Positions 40,000 to 48,604 are shown, numbered from the stretch's first letter. The stretch: DNA of 64,000 nucleotides from Elusimicrobia bacterium GWA2_51_34 (GCA_001799565.1 MGTS01000012.1:43466-107465), one strand, 5' to 3'. The notes: generated by a model not told the origin, from the letters alone. Numbers and translations are program-made.

Positions 40000-41193
40000 T
40001 TATTCTTCTACAAGTTCCTCTTTCAATTCTGTGACTCTGTGTTTTTCCGGCAGCAGATGTTTTGGCGTGAAGCAGAACCCGGCGATCATTGTTGGTATGA
40101 CCGCGCTGGCGATAACGGCTATTACAAGCAGAGAATATTGCGCGCCGTCTATTATGCCGTGGCTAAAGCCGTACAGCGCCGATATGGTTCCGAAGGTAAG
40201 ACCGGTAGACATCATCAGCGTGTAATACCATCTCTCGTTCTTTTCCTTGCGGAAGAAAGTTATCGCCGGATACAGGCCGAAGATTTTAGTGGCCACTTTC
40301 CCCGAAAATAAAACCAGCAGCGCCAAAGGGGCTGAAACAAGCGCCGGTATGGAAACAAGCGACCCCGCACGCAGAAAATAAAAAGGCGTAAGAAATCCCA
40401 CGGTAAGAGTGCGCAGCCTTCTCAGCCAGTGATTGTTTTGGGACGCGAATTCGGCCAGCGCCATTCCGGCTATGTACGCCGGAAGCACGGCTTCGCTGCC
40501 GGACCATAGCGCAAGCGCGCCAAGCGAGAAAAGGAAAAAAGAAATCCATTTTACCCTTATGGCCGCGGTCCTATTACCGTAAATATTCGTCAGATGGTTC
40601 GTTATATAGGGAAATAAAAGCAGGGCAAAAAATGTAACACCGATGAAAATAACTGTTTTATAAGTGAACGGTGCGAAAATAAGTCCCAATACTATAACGG
40701 TCCCGAGATCGTTTATAAAACAAGAGCCCAGTATTCCTTTGCCGAATTCTGTGCTGTTGAAGCCGGTTTCTACCATTACGGCGTAAACCACTGCCATTGA
40801 AGTTGTGGAAAGCGCCACCCCCGCAAGCAGGCTTTGGGCGCCCGTCCAGCCAAGCAGGTAGTACGCTGCGGCGGAGCAGCCCAGGAACGGAGCAAGGAAG
40901 CCGATAAGGCCTATCAGCAGGATCTCCTTCCATTTTATAGAAAGAGTTTTTTTGTCAAGTTCGGCTCCGGCCAGAAAAGTTAGAAAGATGGCGCCACTAC
41001 CGGCCAGGAATTTCAGCCATTCGGCGTTATTATCCATCGCTCCGGGTGCAAAATATCTGTTTGCTACGGCGCCAGCCGCGACGCCGACGCATATTTCAAT
41101 AAGTGCAATGGAGATTTTAAGGTGGTAAGCGATTACCGCGGATATCACCGCCAAGCCAAGCCACAGTGAAGCCGTCGCATACATGTGTTCCAT
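40000..41193 (-). CDS. CPA2-family cation/proton antiporter (Kef/NapA-like)
   Basis: 397 residues with about twelve helices. The ion-site region is FINDLGTVIVLG on helix V, with the conserved Asp, and the sequence LAGAELDKKTL matches CPA2 transporters. No C-terminal RCK/TrkA-N domain, so it belongs with short NapA/KefB-like forms. It has a fluoride riboswitch in its leader, which predicts expression when fluoride enters the cell; the transporter could then restore ion or pH balance or export fluoride with protons (inference). Ribosome site TGGAGG lies within the terminator hairpin. Confidence 0.88.
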   Translation of the reverse strand: MEHMYATASLWLGLAVISAVIAYHLKISIALIEICVGVAAGAVANRYFAPGAMDNNAEWLKFLAGSGAIFLTFLAGAELDKKTLSIKWKEILLIGLIGFLAPFLGCSAAAYYLLGWTGAQSLLAGVALSTTSMAVVYAVMVETGFNSTEFGKGILGSCFINDLGTVIVLGLIFAPFTYKTVIFIGVTFFALLLFPYITNHLTNIYGNRTAAIRVKWISFFLFSLGALALWSGSEAVLPAYIAGMALAEFASQNNHWLRRLRTLTVGFLTPFYFLRAGSLVSIPALVSAPLALLVLFSGKVATKIFGLYPAITFFRKEKNERWYYTLMMSTGLTFGTISALYGFSHGIIDGAQYSLLVIAVIASAVIPTMIAGFCFTPKHLLPEKHRVTELKEELVEE

Positions 41194-41223
41194 AAAAAAA
41201 CCTCCATCTGTTTTAGATAGAGG
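41194..41223 (-). terminator. Intrinsic terminator of the fluoride riboswitch, hiding the ribosome site
   Basis: On the minus strand CCTCTATCT-AAAA-CAGATGGAGG followed by seven T residues that end at the antiporter ATG. The 3' arm holds GGAGG, 7 bases before the ATG, so the same hairpin can both stop transcription and block translation. The 5' arm overlaps the 3' end of the aptamer, which is how ligand binding would prevent its formation. Confidence 0.88.
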
Positions 41224-41282
41224 TCATCAGCCCATTGTGAGCGGTTTCCCCGGTGAGGCCAGGGAGGCGGACATCATCGCCG
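41216..41282 (-). ncRNA. Fluoride (crcB-type) riboswitch with an extra hairpin
   Basis: Minus strand, 5' to 3': GGCG-AUGAUGUC-CGCC stem loop (41281-41266), then an inserted hairpin (CCCUGG...CCGGGG), then AAACCGCUC...GGGCUGAUG and GACCUCUA. These are the conserved elements of the fluoride riboswitch, matching the remembered Thermotoga aptamer in the stem length, the 8-base loop, the AAAC joint and the GGGCUGAUG end. The loop-to-3' pseudoknot (GAUGUC with GACCUC) has one mismatch. The inserted hairpin between the first stem and the AAAC joint is not in the short reference form. Confidence 0.88.
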
Positions 41283-41289
41283 TTAATTT

Positions 41290-41298
41290 ATTGTATCA
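41290..41298 (-). promoter_or_regulatory. Extended -10 promoter of the fluoride riboswitch
   Basis: Minus strand TGATACAAT, an extended -10 element (TGnTACAAT) without a good -35. The predicted start of transcription, about 7 bases downstream, falls at 41283, just before the first base of the aptamer. It lies in the 150-base gap after the radical SAM gene. Confidence 0.6.
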
Positions 41299-41344
41299 AA
41301 ATTTAGCGCTTCAGGTGTCCCGATTAACAGCGGGAGCGGTCAGA

Positions 41345-42568
41345 TTATGGGCATTGTATGACGCCCTGAGCCCACAAACAGCCGCCGCAAGTCGCCGGAT
41401 GGAGGTTCCCGCCGCAGTCCTCGGTGTTGTCTCCGCTGTAGGAGCATCCGCCGCAGGCGTGGCAAGGCGAAAAATTAAACTCAGAGACCTTCTCTCTGAA
41501 TGAAACATAGTCTTTGGAATTCCATATCGCGTTGAGACCGCGCTTAGTGATATCGCCGAAGGAATGGCTTTTGTTGTGCCGTTCGGCGCTGTGGATGTGT
41601 ATTTTATGGGAGTGCATCAAAGCCATGCACGGCGCGACTTTGCCGTCCCAGCGTATAAACGTGCATCTTTCGCGGATGAAACGGCACCGGTCAATTGGCG
41701 CGCCGAGCGGGGTTCCCATCAGTGAGATCGTCTGATTGCCGTTGGCAAGCGACCAAAGCGTGTTCCTGGTAAAGTCGTTGAGATCTATACGGGGAATGTC
41801 CACCGCTGTTCCGCCGGGAGCGTTGGACATGCAGCCGCTTCTAATGGCCAGGGAGCAGACCATCTGCTTCTCCATTTCCGGCGAGTATGGAATGACATTG
41901 CTGACCGAGATGAATTCCGCCCCCGTCTTTTTCGCCAGCCAGCCGAGGTTCTTCAGATCGTTGAAATTGGCGCGCGTAACTACAAAAGCTATGCCCAGCT
42001 CCAGTTTCCCGCGCAGGGGCTTTATGTTTTCCACTACCTCCCGGAATCGCGCGCCCTGCCGTGTCCGTTCAAAGGTCGTGTCGTCAGCGCCATCGAAAGA
42101 TATCCAGAGGCGGTCCAGCCCGGCTTTCAGCAGGCCGTCGCGCATTCCGGCGTCCAGGAGCGTGCCGTTGGAGACCATCTCCGTATTTAAACCGGCTTTT
42201 TTGAGCGCCGAGACCATGCGGATGATATCAGGATGCGCGGTCGGCTCGCCGAAACCTCCGAGCATTACGGAATCAAGATGCGGAAACCCGGGCAGTTCCG
42301 CCAGTATTCTTTTAAAATTCTCCCGGGACAAGTCCCCCTGCGGTTCGTTCCAGGTCTGCCGGATGCAGGTGCGGCATGAAATATTGCATCTGGAAGTGGG
42401 CTCGATATAGAGGCGGGATAAACTGTGGATATCCGGCAATATTTCCAGGCGCCCGCGCATGGCTACGATATCCAGCCTGGCATTCTTCGACAGGCCCAGT
42501 TTCTTCGCGGCGTAGGCCGGAAGAATTATAGTGTTGTCATTTATAGCCCTGGCTTGCGGCTTTTTCAT
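41345..42568 (-). CDS. Radical SAM/SPASM maturase of the tungsten-cofactor oxidoreductase type
   Basis: 407 residues. An N-terminal AbrB-like segment (TIILPAYAAKKLGLSKNARL) precedes the radical SAM motif CNISCRTC (YIEPTSRCNISCRTCIR). The C-terminal SPASM-type part has SPCHACGGC, EDCGGN, TCGGCLWAQGVIQCP. This whole pattern, including the AbrB-like start, CLWAQG end and HPDIIRM region, matches the radical SAM maturase family that accompanies tungsten aldehyde oxidoreductases. No such oxidoreductase is in the window. It is the last gene of the arsR-arsM-arsC-acr3 operon, 39 bases after acr3. Confidence 0.82.
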   Translation of the reverse strand: MKKPQARAINDNTIILPAYAAKKLGLSKNARLDIVAMRGRLEILPDIHSLSRLYIEPTSRCNISCRTCIRQTWNEPQGDLSRENFKRILAELPGFPHLDSVMLGGFGEPTAHPDIIRMVSALKKAGLNTEMVSNGTLLDAGMRDGLLKAGLDRLWISFDGADDTTFERTRQGARFREVVENIKPLRGKLELGIAFVVTRANFNDLKNLGWLAKKTGAEFISVSNVIPYSPEMEKQMVCSLAIRSGCMSNAPGGTAVDIPRIDLNDFTRNTLWSLANGNQTISLMGTPLGAPIDRCRFIRERCTFIRWDGKVAPCMALMHSHKIHIHSAERHNKSHSFGDITKRGLNAIWNSKDYVSFREKVSEFNFSPCHACGGCSYSGDNTEDCGGNLHPATCGGCLWAQGVIQCP

Positions 42569-42607
42569 GGTTGTATCGGCTTTGTGCCGGAAACAAGCAT
42601 ATCCCCT

Positions 42608-43681
42608 TTATTCCTTGCTTCCGGGCAAAGCGGTCGAAGTTACGAACCAGCGCCGGCCTATCCATAGGGATACGCTTACCAGGCCTATGAGCACCGGCAC
42701 TTCCACCAGCGGACCGATGACCGCCGCGAACGCCGCGCCGTGGCCTATGCCGAAGGTGGCTATGGCCACCGCTATCGCCAGCTCGAAGTTGTTGGAAGCG
42801 GCGGTAAACGACAGCGTAGCCGATTCTTCATAGGAAGCTCCGGCTTTTTTGCTCATCCAGAACGAGATGAAGAACATCAGTGTAAAGTAAACCAGCAGCG
42901 GTATGGCTATGCGCACCACGTCCAGCGGTACCTGCACGATGTTCTCGCCCTTTATTGAGAACATGACCACAATAGTGAACAGCAGCGCTATAAGCGTGAG
43001 CGGGCTGATGACAGGGATGAATTTCTGTGAATACCATTCTTTGCCTTTAGCCGCTATAAGCGAGAAGCGCGTGATTATGCCCGCGATGAACGGTATGCCG
43101 AGGTAGATGAACACGCTCTTCGCTATTTCCCCCATGGTTATGTTCACCACCGCGCCTTCAAGCCCCAGCCAACGAGGCACCAGCGTAACAAAGAAGTAGG
43201 CGTAAACCGAGAAAAACAGCACCTGGAACACGGAGTTGAACGCCACCAGCCCGGCGCAGTATTCCCGGTCGCCTTTGGCCAGGTCGTTCCAGACTATTAC
43301 CATAGCTATGCAGCGGGCCAGACCTATCATTATCAGGCCCACCATATATTCGGGCTTATCACGGAGGAAAATTATAGCCAGCGCGGTCATCAGCACCGGG
43401 CCCACCACCCAGTTCTGTATGAGCGAAAGGGCCAGCACTTTTTTATTGGCAAATGCGCGGTGCATCTCCTCGTATTTCACTTTTGCCAGCGGCGGATACA
43501 TCATAAGTATGAGGCCGATGGCTATAGGGATAGAGGTTGTGCCTACGCTGGAGGCAGCGTTGAAGTCCGCCACGGCCTGCGGCCACATCCAGCCGACGCC
43601 CACGCCCACGGCCATAGCCGCGAATATCCAAAGCGTAAGATATCTGTCCAGAAAAGAAAGTTTTGACATTACTCCATTCAT
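42608..43681 (-). CDS. acr3: Arsenite efflux transporter Acr3
   Basis: 357 residues with ten helices. The Acr3 signature with the arsenite-binding cysteine is present: [16 protein letters not shown] (about residue 124), and a late [16 protein letters not shown]. It exports As(III) with the proton motive force. Start ATG 43681 has GGAGGG upstream and overlaps the arsC stop as ATGA. Confidence 0.95.
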   Translation of the reverse strand: MNGVMSKLSFLDRYLTLWIFAAMAVGVGVGWMWPQAVADFNAASSVGTTSIPIAIGLILMMYPPLAKVKYEEMHRAFANKKVLALSLIQNWVVGPVLMTALAIIFLRDKPEYMVGLIMIGLARCIAMVIVWNDLAKGDREYCAGLVAFNSVFQVLFFSVYAYFFVTLVPRWLGLEGAVVNITMGEIAKSVFIYLGIPFIAGIITRFSLIAAKGKEWYSQKFIPVISPLTLIALLFTIVVMFSIKGENIVQVPLDVVRIAIPLLVYFTLMFFISFWMSKKAGASYEESATLSFTAASNNFELAIAVAIATFGIGHGAAFAAVIGPLVEVPVLIGLVSVSLWIGRRWFVTSTALPGSKE

Positions 43682-44112
43682 TTTATTCCCTCCGTTATTT
43701 CAGGCAGTTTTTTAACAAAATCCCGTATCTCGTCGCGCACCCGGCGGTAATGCGGCATGGCCTCTTCTTCCGGGGCGCCTTTTCCCGCTACCGTCGCCGG
43801 GTCGTCAAAGCCGCTGTGTATTTTTTTGGCTTTCCCCCAGTATACGGGACAGGCCTCGCGAGCGTTATCGCAAAGCGTAACCACCAGGTCGAAATTGTCG
43901 CTCTTGAAAATTTCCAGGCGCTTCGGCTTCTGGCCGGAAATATCCACGTCGGCCTCCGCCATAGCCTTAACCGCGCGTGGGTCCACTTCCCTTCCGGGCC
44001 TTGTGCCCGCGGAGAGCGCCTCCACCTTACCGGCCAGCAATGATTTAGCCCAACCCTCGGCCATCTGGCTGCGGCAGGCGTTTCCGGTGCAGAGAAAAAG
44101 GACTTTTTTCAT
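43678..44112 (-). CDS. arsC: Thioredoxin-coupled arsenate reductase
   Basis: 144 residues of the low-molecular-weight phosphatase type. The catalytic loop is CTGNACRS (Cys8), and the redox pair [11 protein letters not shown] (about Cys81 and Cys88) matches the thioredoxin-linked class. Arsenate is reduced to arsenite, which Acr3 exports. Thioredoxin is encoded at 6613. It overlaps arsM by 4 bases and acr3 by 4 bases. Confidence 0.95.
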   Translation of the reverse strand: MKKVLFLCTGNACRSQMAEGWAKSLLAGKVEALSAGTRPGREVDPRAVKAMAEADVDISGQKPKRLEIFKSDNFDLVVTLCDNAREACPVYWGKAKKIHSGFDDPATVAGKGAPEEEAMPHYRRVRDEIRDFVKKLPEITEGIK

Positions 44113-44888
44113 TTACGTTTCCCCGACTTTTGCGCAAAGACAGTTATACTGGAAGCCACGCCGGCCAGCGCCCTGCCGGCTTTGCCGGTTATGGGGTCGG
44201 AGCAGGTGCCGGCCGCTGAATATATCTTGTCAGAGAGCAGTTTTATATCGGTAAAACCGGCGTCTTTTATGGCGCCAAGGTAGTCCTTGCGTACCAGCGC
44301 CCCGGCGACGCAGGCGGCGTAAAGCCCGGCGTGTTTTTTAAGCGCAGGCGGCAATTCCCTGTTCAGCACTATATCGCTTACAACTATGCACCCGCCGGGT
44401 TTCAACGCGCGGAAAGCTTCCCGGAAGACAGCCGGTTTGTCGGGTGACAGATTGATGACGCAGTTGGAGATTATCATATCCGCTTCGCCGTTCTTCACGG
44501 GAAGTTTTTCAATAACACCACGCCGGAACTCAACATTCTTAAGGCCGGTGCGCAGGGCGAATTTGCCCGCGTTCTTCGCGGCCAGTTTAAGCATATCCGG
44601 AGTCATGTCCACGCCTATGGAAAGCCCCCTGGGGCCTATTTTCTCGGCGGCGATAAAAACGTCTTTGCCTGCGCCGCTGCCCAGGTCCACCACGGTCATC
44701 CCTTTTTTTAATTTTGAAAAGGCCACCGGATCTCCGCAGGAAAGCCCCATATCCCCCTCGGCTGCCGCAGTCGCCGCTCCGCCGCAGCAGGAAGAGCCTG
44801 AGCAGCAGGAGGATGAGTTTCTGGCAACCTCGCCGTACGCTCGTTTCACCAGCAGGCGTGTGGCGGTGTGTTTTTTATTTATGGTCAT
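44109..44888 (-). CDS. arsM: Arsenite S-adenosylmethionine methyltransferase
   Basis: 259 residues. SAM site VVDLGSGAGKDVF. The three cysteines needed for As(III) binding are in LSCGDP (about 51), SNCVIN (about 142) and AACVAG (about 194). The N-terminus has an extra Cys-rich stretch (SSCCSGSSCCGG), as in other anaerobe ArsM proteins. It makes methylated, partly volatile arsenic species. It lies 18 bases after arsR. Confidence 0.93.
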   Translation of the reverse strand: MTINKKHTATRLLVKRAYGEVARNSSSCCSGSSCCGGAATAAAEGDMGLSCGDPVAFSKLKKGMTVVDLGSGAGKDVFIAAEKIGPRGLSIGVDMTPDMLKLAAKNAGKFALRTGLKNVEFRRGVIEKLPVKNGEADMIISNCVINLSPDKPAVFREAFRALKPGGCIVVSDIVLNRELPPALKKHAGLYAACVAGALVRKDYLGAIKDAGFTDIKLLSDKIYSAAGTCSDPITGKAGRALAGVASSITVFAQKSGKRK

Positions 44889-44906
44889 AATTCGTTCTCC
44901 TGTAAG

Positions 44907-45293
44907 TCAGCATTTGCAGCCTATCACGCAGATCCCGTTCTTGCGCAAGGCCAGCCTTTTTTCAAGCCTGGCTATGTCGGTAGCTACCATGCCGCAGCAA
45001 GGTACGGGGAGCACAAGCCGCTTTATGAATTCGCGCAGCGGGCCGGCTTTCGCCGCCAGCGAATACATCGCCCAGCGGCCTTTCTTCTCTTTCTTTATGA
45101 TCCCGGCCGCGCAAAGCGCGCCCAGGCAGCGCGAGACGTTATACTGGCTCTCCCGCATGGCGTCCACTATCTCGCAGACGCACAGCGGGTGGCTGGCGCG
45201 GCCCAGCAGCGCCGCAGCCCGCAGCCGTCTGGGGTCGGCCAGCGCCTTAAGAGCTTTTACCGAGGAGTTGATGTCGCGTCCCGCGTTATTCAT
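44907..45293 (-). CDS. arsR: ArsR-family arsenic-responsive repressor 1
   Basis: 128 residues from ATG 45293. Winged helix with LKALADPRRLRAAALL, CVCEIVDAM in helix 3 (the usual As(III)-binding CxC) and SQYNVSRCLGAL. C-terminal cysteines (PCCGMV, VIGCKC) may add metal binding. No Shine-Dalgarno: ATG follows the -10 box by 7 bases. The promoter contains an inverted repeat suited to this repressor. Confidence 0.92.
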   Translation of the reverse strand: MNNAGRDINSSVKALKALADPRRLRAAALLGRASHPLCVCEIVDAMRESQYNVSRCLGALCAAGIIKKEKKGRWAMYSLAAKAGPLREFIKRLVLPVPCCGMVATDIARLEKRLALRKNGICVIGCKC

Positions 45294-45330
45294 ATATGCA
45301 ATTATACGCATATATAGCGGCGGTGGTCAA
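45294..45330 (-). promoter_or_regulatory. arsR1 promoter with overlapping operator, probably leaderless
   Basis: Minus strand TTGACC (45325-45330), 18-bp spacer, TATAAT (45301-45306), 7 bases, ATG 45293. The inverted repeat ATATGC-8-GCATAT (45294-45313) covers the -10 box and the start of transcription, as expected for ArsR repression. Confidence 0.8.
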
Positions 45331-45346
45331 GGCGCCGTTTGGCGCG

Positions 45347-46039
45347 TCAGAGGATGCCGAAGATGTATTTAAGTCCCAGATAGACTCCGCAGGCTATGAA
45401 TATCCAGGCGGTGGCGGGTTTTGCCCAGCGCTCAAACTTGCCGGCCAGGCCGGTTATCGCGGAGATCTTTTTAAGGCCGAAGTCTAGAACTACCGCCATG
45501 CCTATCACCGGCAGGGCGGTGCCCAGGCCGTATAGCAGCGGCAGCGAGAACGGGGCGGAGTTATTGGCGGCCAGCGGTATTATGACGCCGAAATACAGCG
45601 CTGCTGATATGGGGCAGAAAGCCAGGGCAAAAATAAAGCCCATGATCAGGGAAGAAACCGCCCCCCCTTTGGCCTTGAATTTTGAGAGGTCAAGAAGATT
45701 GAATCCAACAAAGCCCCGGCCGAACATGTCCAGCATATACATTCCGGCCAGCACCAGTATAGGCGACAGAGCCTGGTTGCCGTATTTCTGCATGAAGAAC
45801 GAGAAGGAGGGCGCGCTTAAAAGGCTTTTTACCAGCAGGAAGCCGATGATTATATAGGCCAGCGCCCGGCCCAAGGCATAAAGCAGACCGTGCAACAGTA
45901 CGGCCAGTTTGTGGGAGCCGGAATGTTTGGAGATATAGGTAAGCGCGGCTATGTTGGTGGCTATCGGGCAGGGGCTCACCGAGGTGATGACCCCTGTCCA
46001 CACGGCTGTCAGCGCCGCCGCCCAGAGTTCAGCGCTCAT
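45347..46039 (-). CDS. CcdA/DsbD-like membrane protein, ArsG-type
   Basis: 230 residues with six or seven helices. The first helix has SVSPCPIATNIAAL and a later one FALAFCPISAALYFG, the paired Cys-Pro motifs of the CcdA half-barrels. This subgroup is annotated as ArsG (organoarsenical efflux permease) in arsenic clusters, usually next to ArsF, as here. It likely moves electrons or organic arsenicals across the membrane. Overlap of 4 bases with the ArsF-like gene. Confidence 0.78.
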   Translation of the reverse strand: MSAELWAAALTAVWTGVITSVSPCPIATNIAALTYISKHSGSHKLAVLLHGLLYALGRALAYIIIGFLLVKSLLSAPSFSFFMQKYGNQALSPILVLAGMYMLDMFGRGFVGFNLLDLSKFKAKGGAVSSLIMGFIFALAFCPISAALYFGVIIPLAANNSAPFSLPLLYGLGTALPVIGMAVVLDFGLKKISAITGLAGKFERWAKPATAWIFIACGVYLGLKYIFGIL

Positions 46040-46617
46040 TTCTCGTCCAGCAGCTTATGAGTCTCGTCGGCAACATAGTTCATGAACGCGTTTTTGTCTC
46101 CGAGCAACTGCCATGTTTTTTCCAGCTTTACATGTTTAAGCGCCTTTCCGCCGGAAAACTTCTGCACCACCACAGACTTGGAATTAAGCCAGTAGTCCTG
46201 AATAAAATGTTTGCCAGGCTCTTCTTCCACGTTTACGCCTTTAAAAACCACTTTCCAGCCTTTATAACCGGAAGTAAAGTATTTCTCCACCGCTTCCCGT
46301 GTATATGCCTCCAGGGTTTTACAGGAAGAACAGCGCGTATTGGTATAGAAATAATAAACCACTGCGGTTTTTTCCTCCGCTACGGACTTAACCGTCTTTT
46401 TTGCGGTTGCCGGCGCTTTTGGTTCCGGCTTAATCGCAGGCTGAGCCGGCTCCTCTGGCGCGGTTATCGCCTCAACAGGCGCCACGAGCGCTTTGGGAGC
46501 TGCGGCCATTTTATACGCGGCCGACGCCATGCTCACGCCAATAAAGGCTATGAGCACGAATTTCAACGCTTTCCCCGTGTTTTTAGGCGCGGGGTTTTCA
46601 GATAAGTTGTTTTGCAT
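46036..46617 (-). CDS. ArsF-type thioredoxin-like protein
   Basis: 193 residues. N-terminal anchor helix (ALKFVLIAFIGVSMASAAY), a Pro/Ala/Lys linker, then a thioredoxin-like domain with CSSC (YTNTRCSSCKTLEAYT, about residue 95). The remaining features (FKGVNVEEEPGKHFIQDYWL, SVVVQKF) match proteins labelled ArsF in nitrophenyl-arsenic operons. The fold is sure; the nitroreductase role in the label is not supported by sequence here. Confidence 0.78.
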   Translation of the reverse strand: MQNNLSENPAPKNTGKALKFVLIAFIGVSMASAAYKMAAAPKALVAPVEAITAPEEPAQPAIKPEPKAPATAKKTVKSVAEEKTAVVYYFYTNTRCSSCKTLEAYTREAVEKYFTSGYKGWKVVFKGVNVEEEPGKHFIQDYWLNSKSVVVQKFSGGKALKHVKLEKTWQLLGDKNAFMNYVADETHKLLDEK

Positions 46618-46667
46618 GTTTATATACCTTCATGGTTTTACCGCCGCAGGCACACTGTTCGGCAATA

Positions 46668-46913
46668 TTACTTAGCCTCCGCTATTATTTTCTTAAGTTC
46701 TTCAATCGGCGGGATCTTCGCCGCGAATTTAACCTCGTCGTTAATGGCGAGCGCCGGCGTCATCATAACGCCCATATCCGTTATCTTATTGATATCGGCT
46801 ATCTTTTCCATCTTGTACTCAATCCCCAGCTCTTTGGCAGCCGCTTCCGCCGCCGCATAAAGCTTGGCGCATTTGGGGCAGCCCATACCGAGTATCTGTA
46901 TTTTCTTTTTCAT
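46668..46913 (-). CDS. Small thioredoxin-like redox protein
   Basis: 81 residues from ATG 46913 (GAGGAGG upstream). Active site GCPKC near the N-terminus, cis-Pro segment MTPALAI. This is the short redox-disulfide family (about 75-80 residues) often encoded beside ArsP-like permeases. It probably reduces the permease or its substrate. Eight bases after the permease gene. Confidence 0.85.
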   Translation of the reverse strand: MKKKIQILGMGCPKCAKLYAAAEAAAKELGIEYKMEKIADINKITDMGVMMTPALAINDEVKFAAKIPPIEELKKIIAEAK

Positions 46914-46921
46914 ATTCCTCC

Positions 46922-48226
46922 TCAAAAGAAAGCCCCGTAGAACATGCCGCTGAATGTGGCCATTACTACCACCAGCGTGACATACACAGCGGTTTTCTTT
47001 GTGCCCATTACGCTTTTAAGCACCAGCATACTGGGCAGAGAAAGCGCGGGGCCGGCCAGCAGCAGAGACAAGGCAGGGCCTTTACCCATGCCGGAGCCTA
47101 TAAGCCCCTGAAGTATCGGCACTTCGGTTAAGGTGGCGAAATACATGAAAGCCGCCACTATAGAAGAAAAAAAATTGGCGGAGAAGGAATTCCCACCCAC
47201 CGCCCAGGCAACCCATGCGGAAGGGATAACACCCTCATGCCCCGGTCTGCCCAGCAGGAACCCAGATACGAAAACTCCGCCTATCAATAGCGGGAAGATC
47301 TGTTTTGACAGGTCCCAGGAGGCCGCGAACCAATCTTTCATTTCCCCCTCGCCGGATGAATTTAACAGCCAGGAAAGGCCGATAAACCCGGCTGAGAACG
47401 AAAGCACAGGCAGATCACGGTATAGAAAAGCCAGTATAACCGCAGGCAGGGCGGCGATTATCAGTTTTTTAGAGTGTGCGCCGAACCACAACTTGAGCAT
47501 TAACCCCAATGCAACGGCGGAAGCGCCGGTTAAGAGCCATTTAACCTGAAATAGTGCATAGAAGAAGGCGTCGGAAGGATCGGCCTTGCCCCAATTGGCG
47601 AAGACAAGCACAGCCGCCATAGCGGCAAAATACAGAGAAGTCTGCCAAAGCGGCCTTTTTACTTCCGGCTCAGGCAAATCAGCTTGCGCTTTTACTTTGG
47701 CGTCCTCTTCATGCCTGAAGATAAAATGCATGGCCAGACCTATTACTACGCTGAATACCACCGCGCCGACGGCGCGTGCAGCGCCCATTTCAAAACCGAG
47801 TATCCGGGCGGTCAACACTATGGCCAGCACGTTTATGGCCGGGCCTGAATAAAGAAAAGCTATGGCCGGGCCAAGGCCCGCTCCGCGCTTATAAATACCG
47901 GCAAACAGCGGCAGCACCGTGCAGGAGCAGACCGCAAGTATGGCGCCGGAAACCGAGGCGACGCCGTAAGAAAGGACTTTATTGGCTTTAGCCCCGAAGT
48001 ATTTCATCACCGATGCCTGGCTTACAAAAGCGGAAATGCCTCCGGCAATGAACAACGCGGGAACAAGACAAAGCACTACATGCTCCCGGGTATACCACTT
48101 GGCCAGTTCCAGGCCCTCTGTTATGGCTCCGTCAAAGCGCGGCAGCCCGACCGGCAGGAAGTAAAAAGCAAAAAACACGCCGATAAACCCGGCCAGCCAT
48201 TTCCATTCCTCCTTCCAGTTCATCAT
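46922..48226 (-). CDS. Permease of the ArsP/DUF318 family
   Basis: 434 residues with about ten helices in two halves. The conserved CSCTVLPLFAGIYKRG motif (about residue 100) is the family signature. ArsP-type permeases export trivalent organoarsenicals; related proteins lacking the arsenical motif exist. Placed after an ArsR repressor and before thioredoxin, ArsF- and ArsG-like genes, the arsenical role is likely. Overlaps arsR2 by 4 bases. Confidence 0.9.
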   Translation of the reverse strand: MMNWKEEWKWLAGFIGVFFAFYFLPVGLPRFDGAITEGLELAKWYTREHVVLCLVPALFIAGGISAFVSQASVMKYFGAKANKVLSYGVASVSGAILAVCSCTVLPLFAGIYKRGAGLGPAIAFLYSGPAINVLAIVLTARILGFEMGAARAVGAVVFSVVIGLAMHFIFRHEEDAKVKAQADLPEPEVKRPLWQTSLYFAAMAAVLVFANWGKADPSDAFFYALFQVKWLLTGASAVALGLMLKLWFGAHSKKLIIAALPAVILAFLYRDLPVLSFSAGFIGLSWLLNSSGEGEMKDWFAASWDLSKQIFPLLIGGVFVSGFLLGRPGHEGVIPSAWVAWAVGGNSFSANFFSSIVAAFMYFATLTEVPILQGLIGSGMGKGPALSLLLAGPALSLPSMLVLKSVMGTKKTAVYVTLVVVMATFSGMFYGAFF

Positions 48227-48516
48227 TGGCTCCTTTTGTTGAATTTGGCGCAGACGCTTATATTGAGGACACAGCGCAGCTTTAGCCTGTAAATTACCTG
48301 GTTGCCTTTCCTTATAGAGTCAACAATGCCCGCGTTCCGCAGGACCGACAAGTGCTTGGAAATGGTTGAAACATCATCCCCCACCATGTCGGTCAGCTCG
48401 CAGACGCAGGTGTCGCGCTTGCCGAGGTGGTGCGCTATGAACAGGCGGGTGGGGTGCCCAAGAGCCTTGAACGCCGCAGCTTCTTTTTCGTACGTGTCAA
48501 GAATGTTTTTTTTCAT
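48223..48516 (-). CDS. arsR: ArsR/SmtB-family repressor 2
   Basis: 97 residues from ATG 48516. FKALGHPTRLFIAHHL, CVCELTDMV (CxC in helix 3) and DVSTISKHLSVLR are the ArsR-type winged-helix features. The C-terminal CVLNISVC is a possible extra ligand pair. No Shine-Dalgarno; promoter geometry predicts a leaderless mRNA. Confidence 0.92.
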   Translation of the reverse strand: MKKNILDTYEKEAAAFKALGHPTRLFIAHHLGKRDTCVCELTDMVGDDVSTISKHLSVLRNAGIVDSIRKGNQVIYRLKLRCVLNISVCAKFNKRSQ

Positions 48517-48523
48517 ATTTGCT

Positions 48524-48552
48524 ATTCTACCAAAAGGCCAAATACCTGTCAA
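48524..48552 (-). promoter_or_regulatory. arsR2 promoter, probably leaderless
   Basis: Minus strand TTGACA (48547-48552), 17-bp spacer, TAGAAT (48524-48529), 7 bases (48517-48523), ATG 48516. A clear sigma70-type promoter with the same start-codon distance as arsR1. Confidence 0.8.
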
Positions 48553-48604
48553 TTGTTACGCGCTGCTATCGGTATATTTGGGGCTTAAATGCGGTGGTTG
48601 TTGC

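Noticed and set aside
41345..42568. ArsS-type arsenosugar radical SAM enzyme
   Set aside because: ArsS is shorter and has another Cys spacing without the AbrB-like start; the protein matches the tungsten maturase type.
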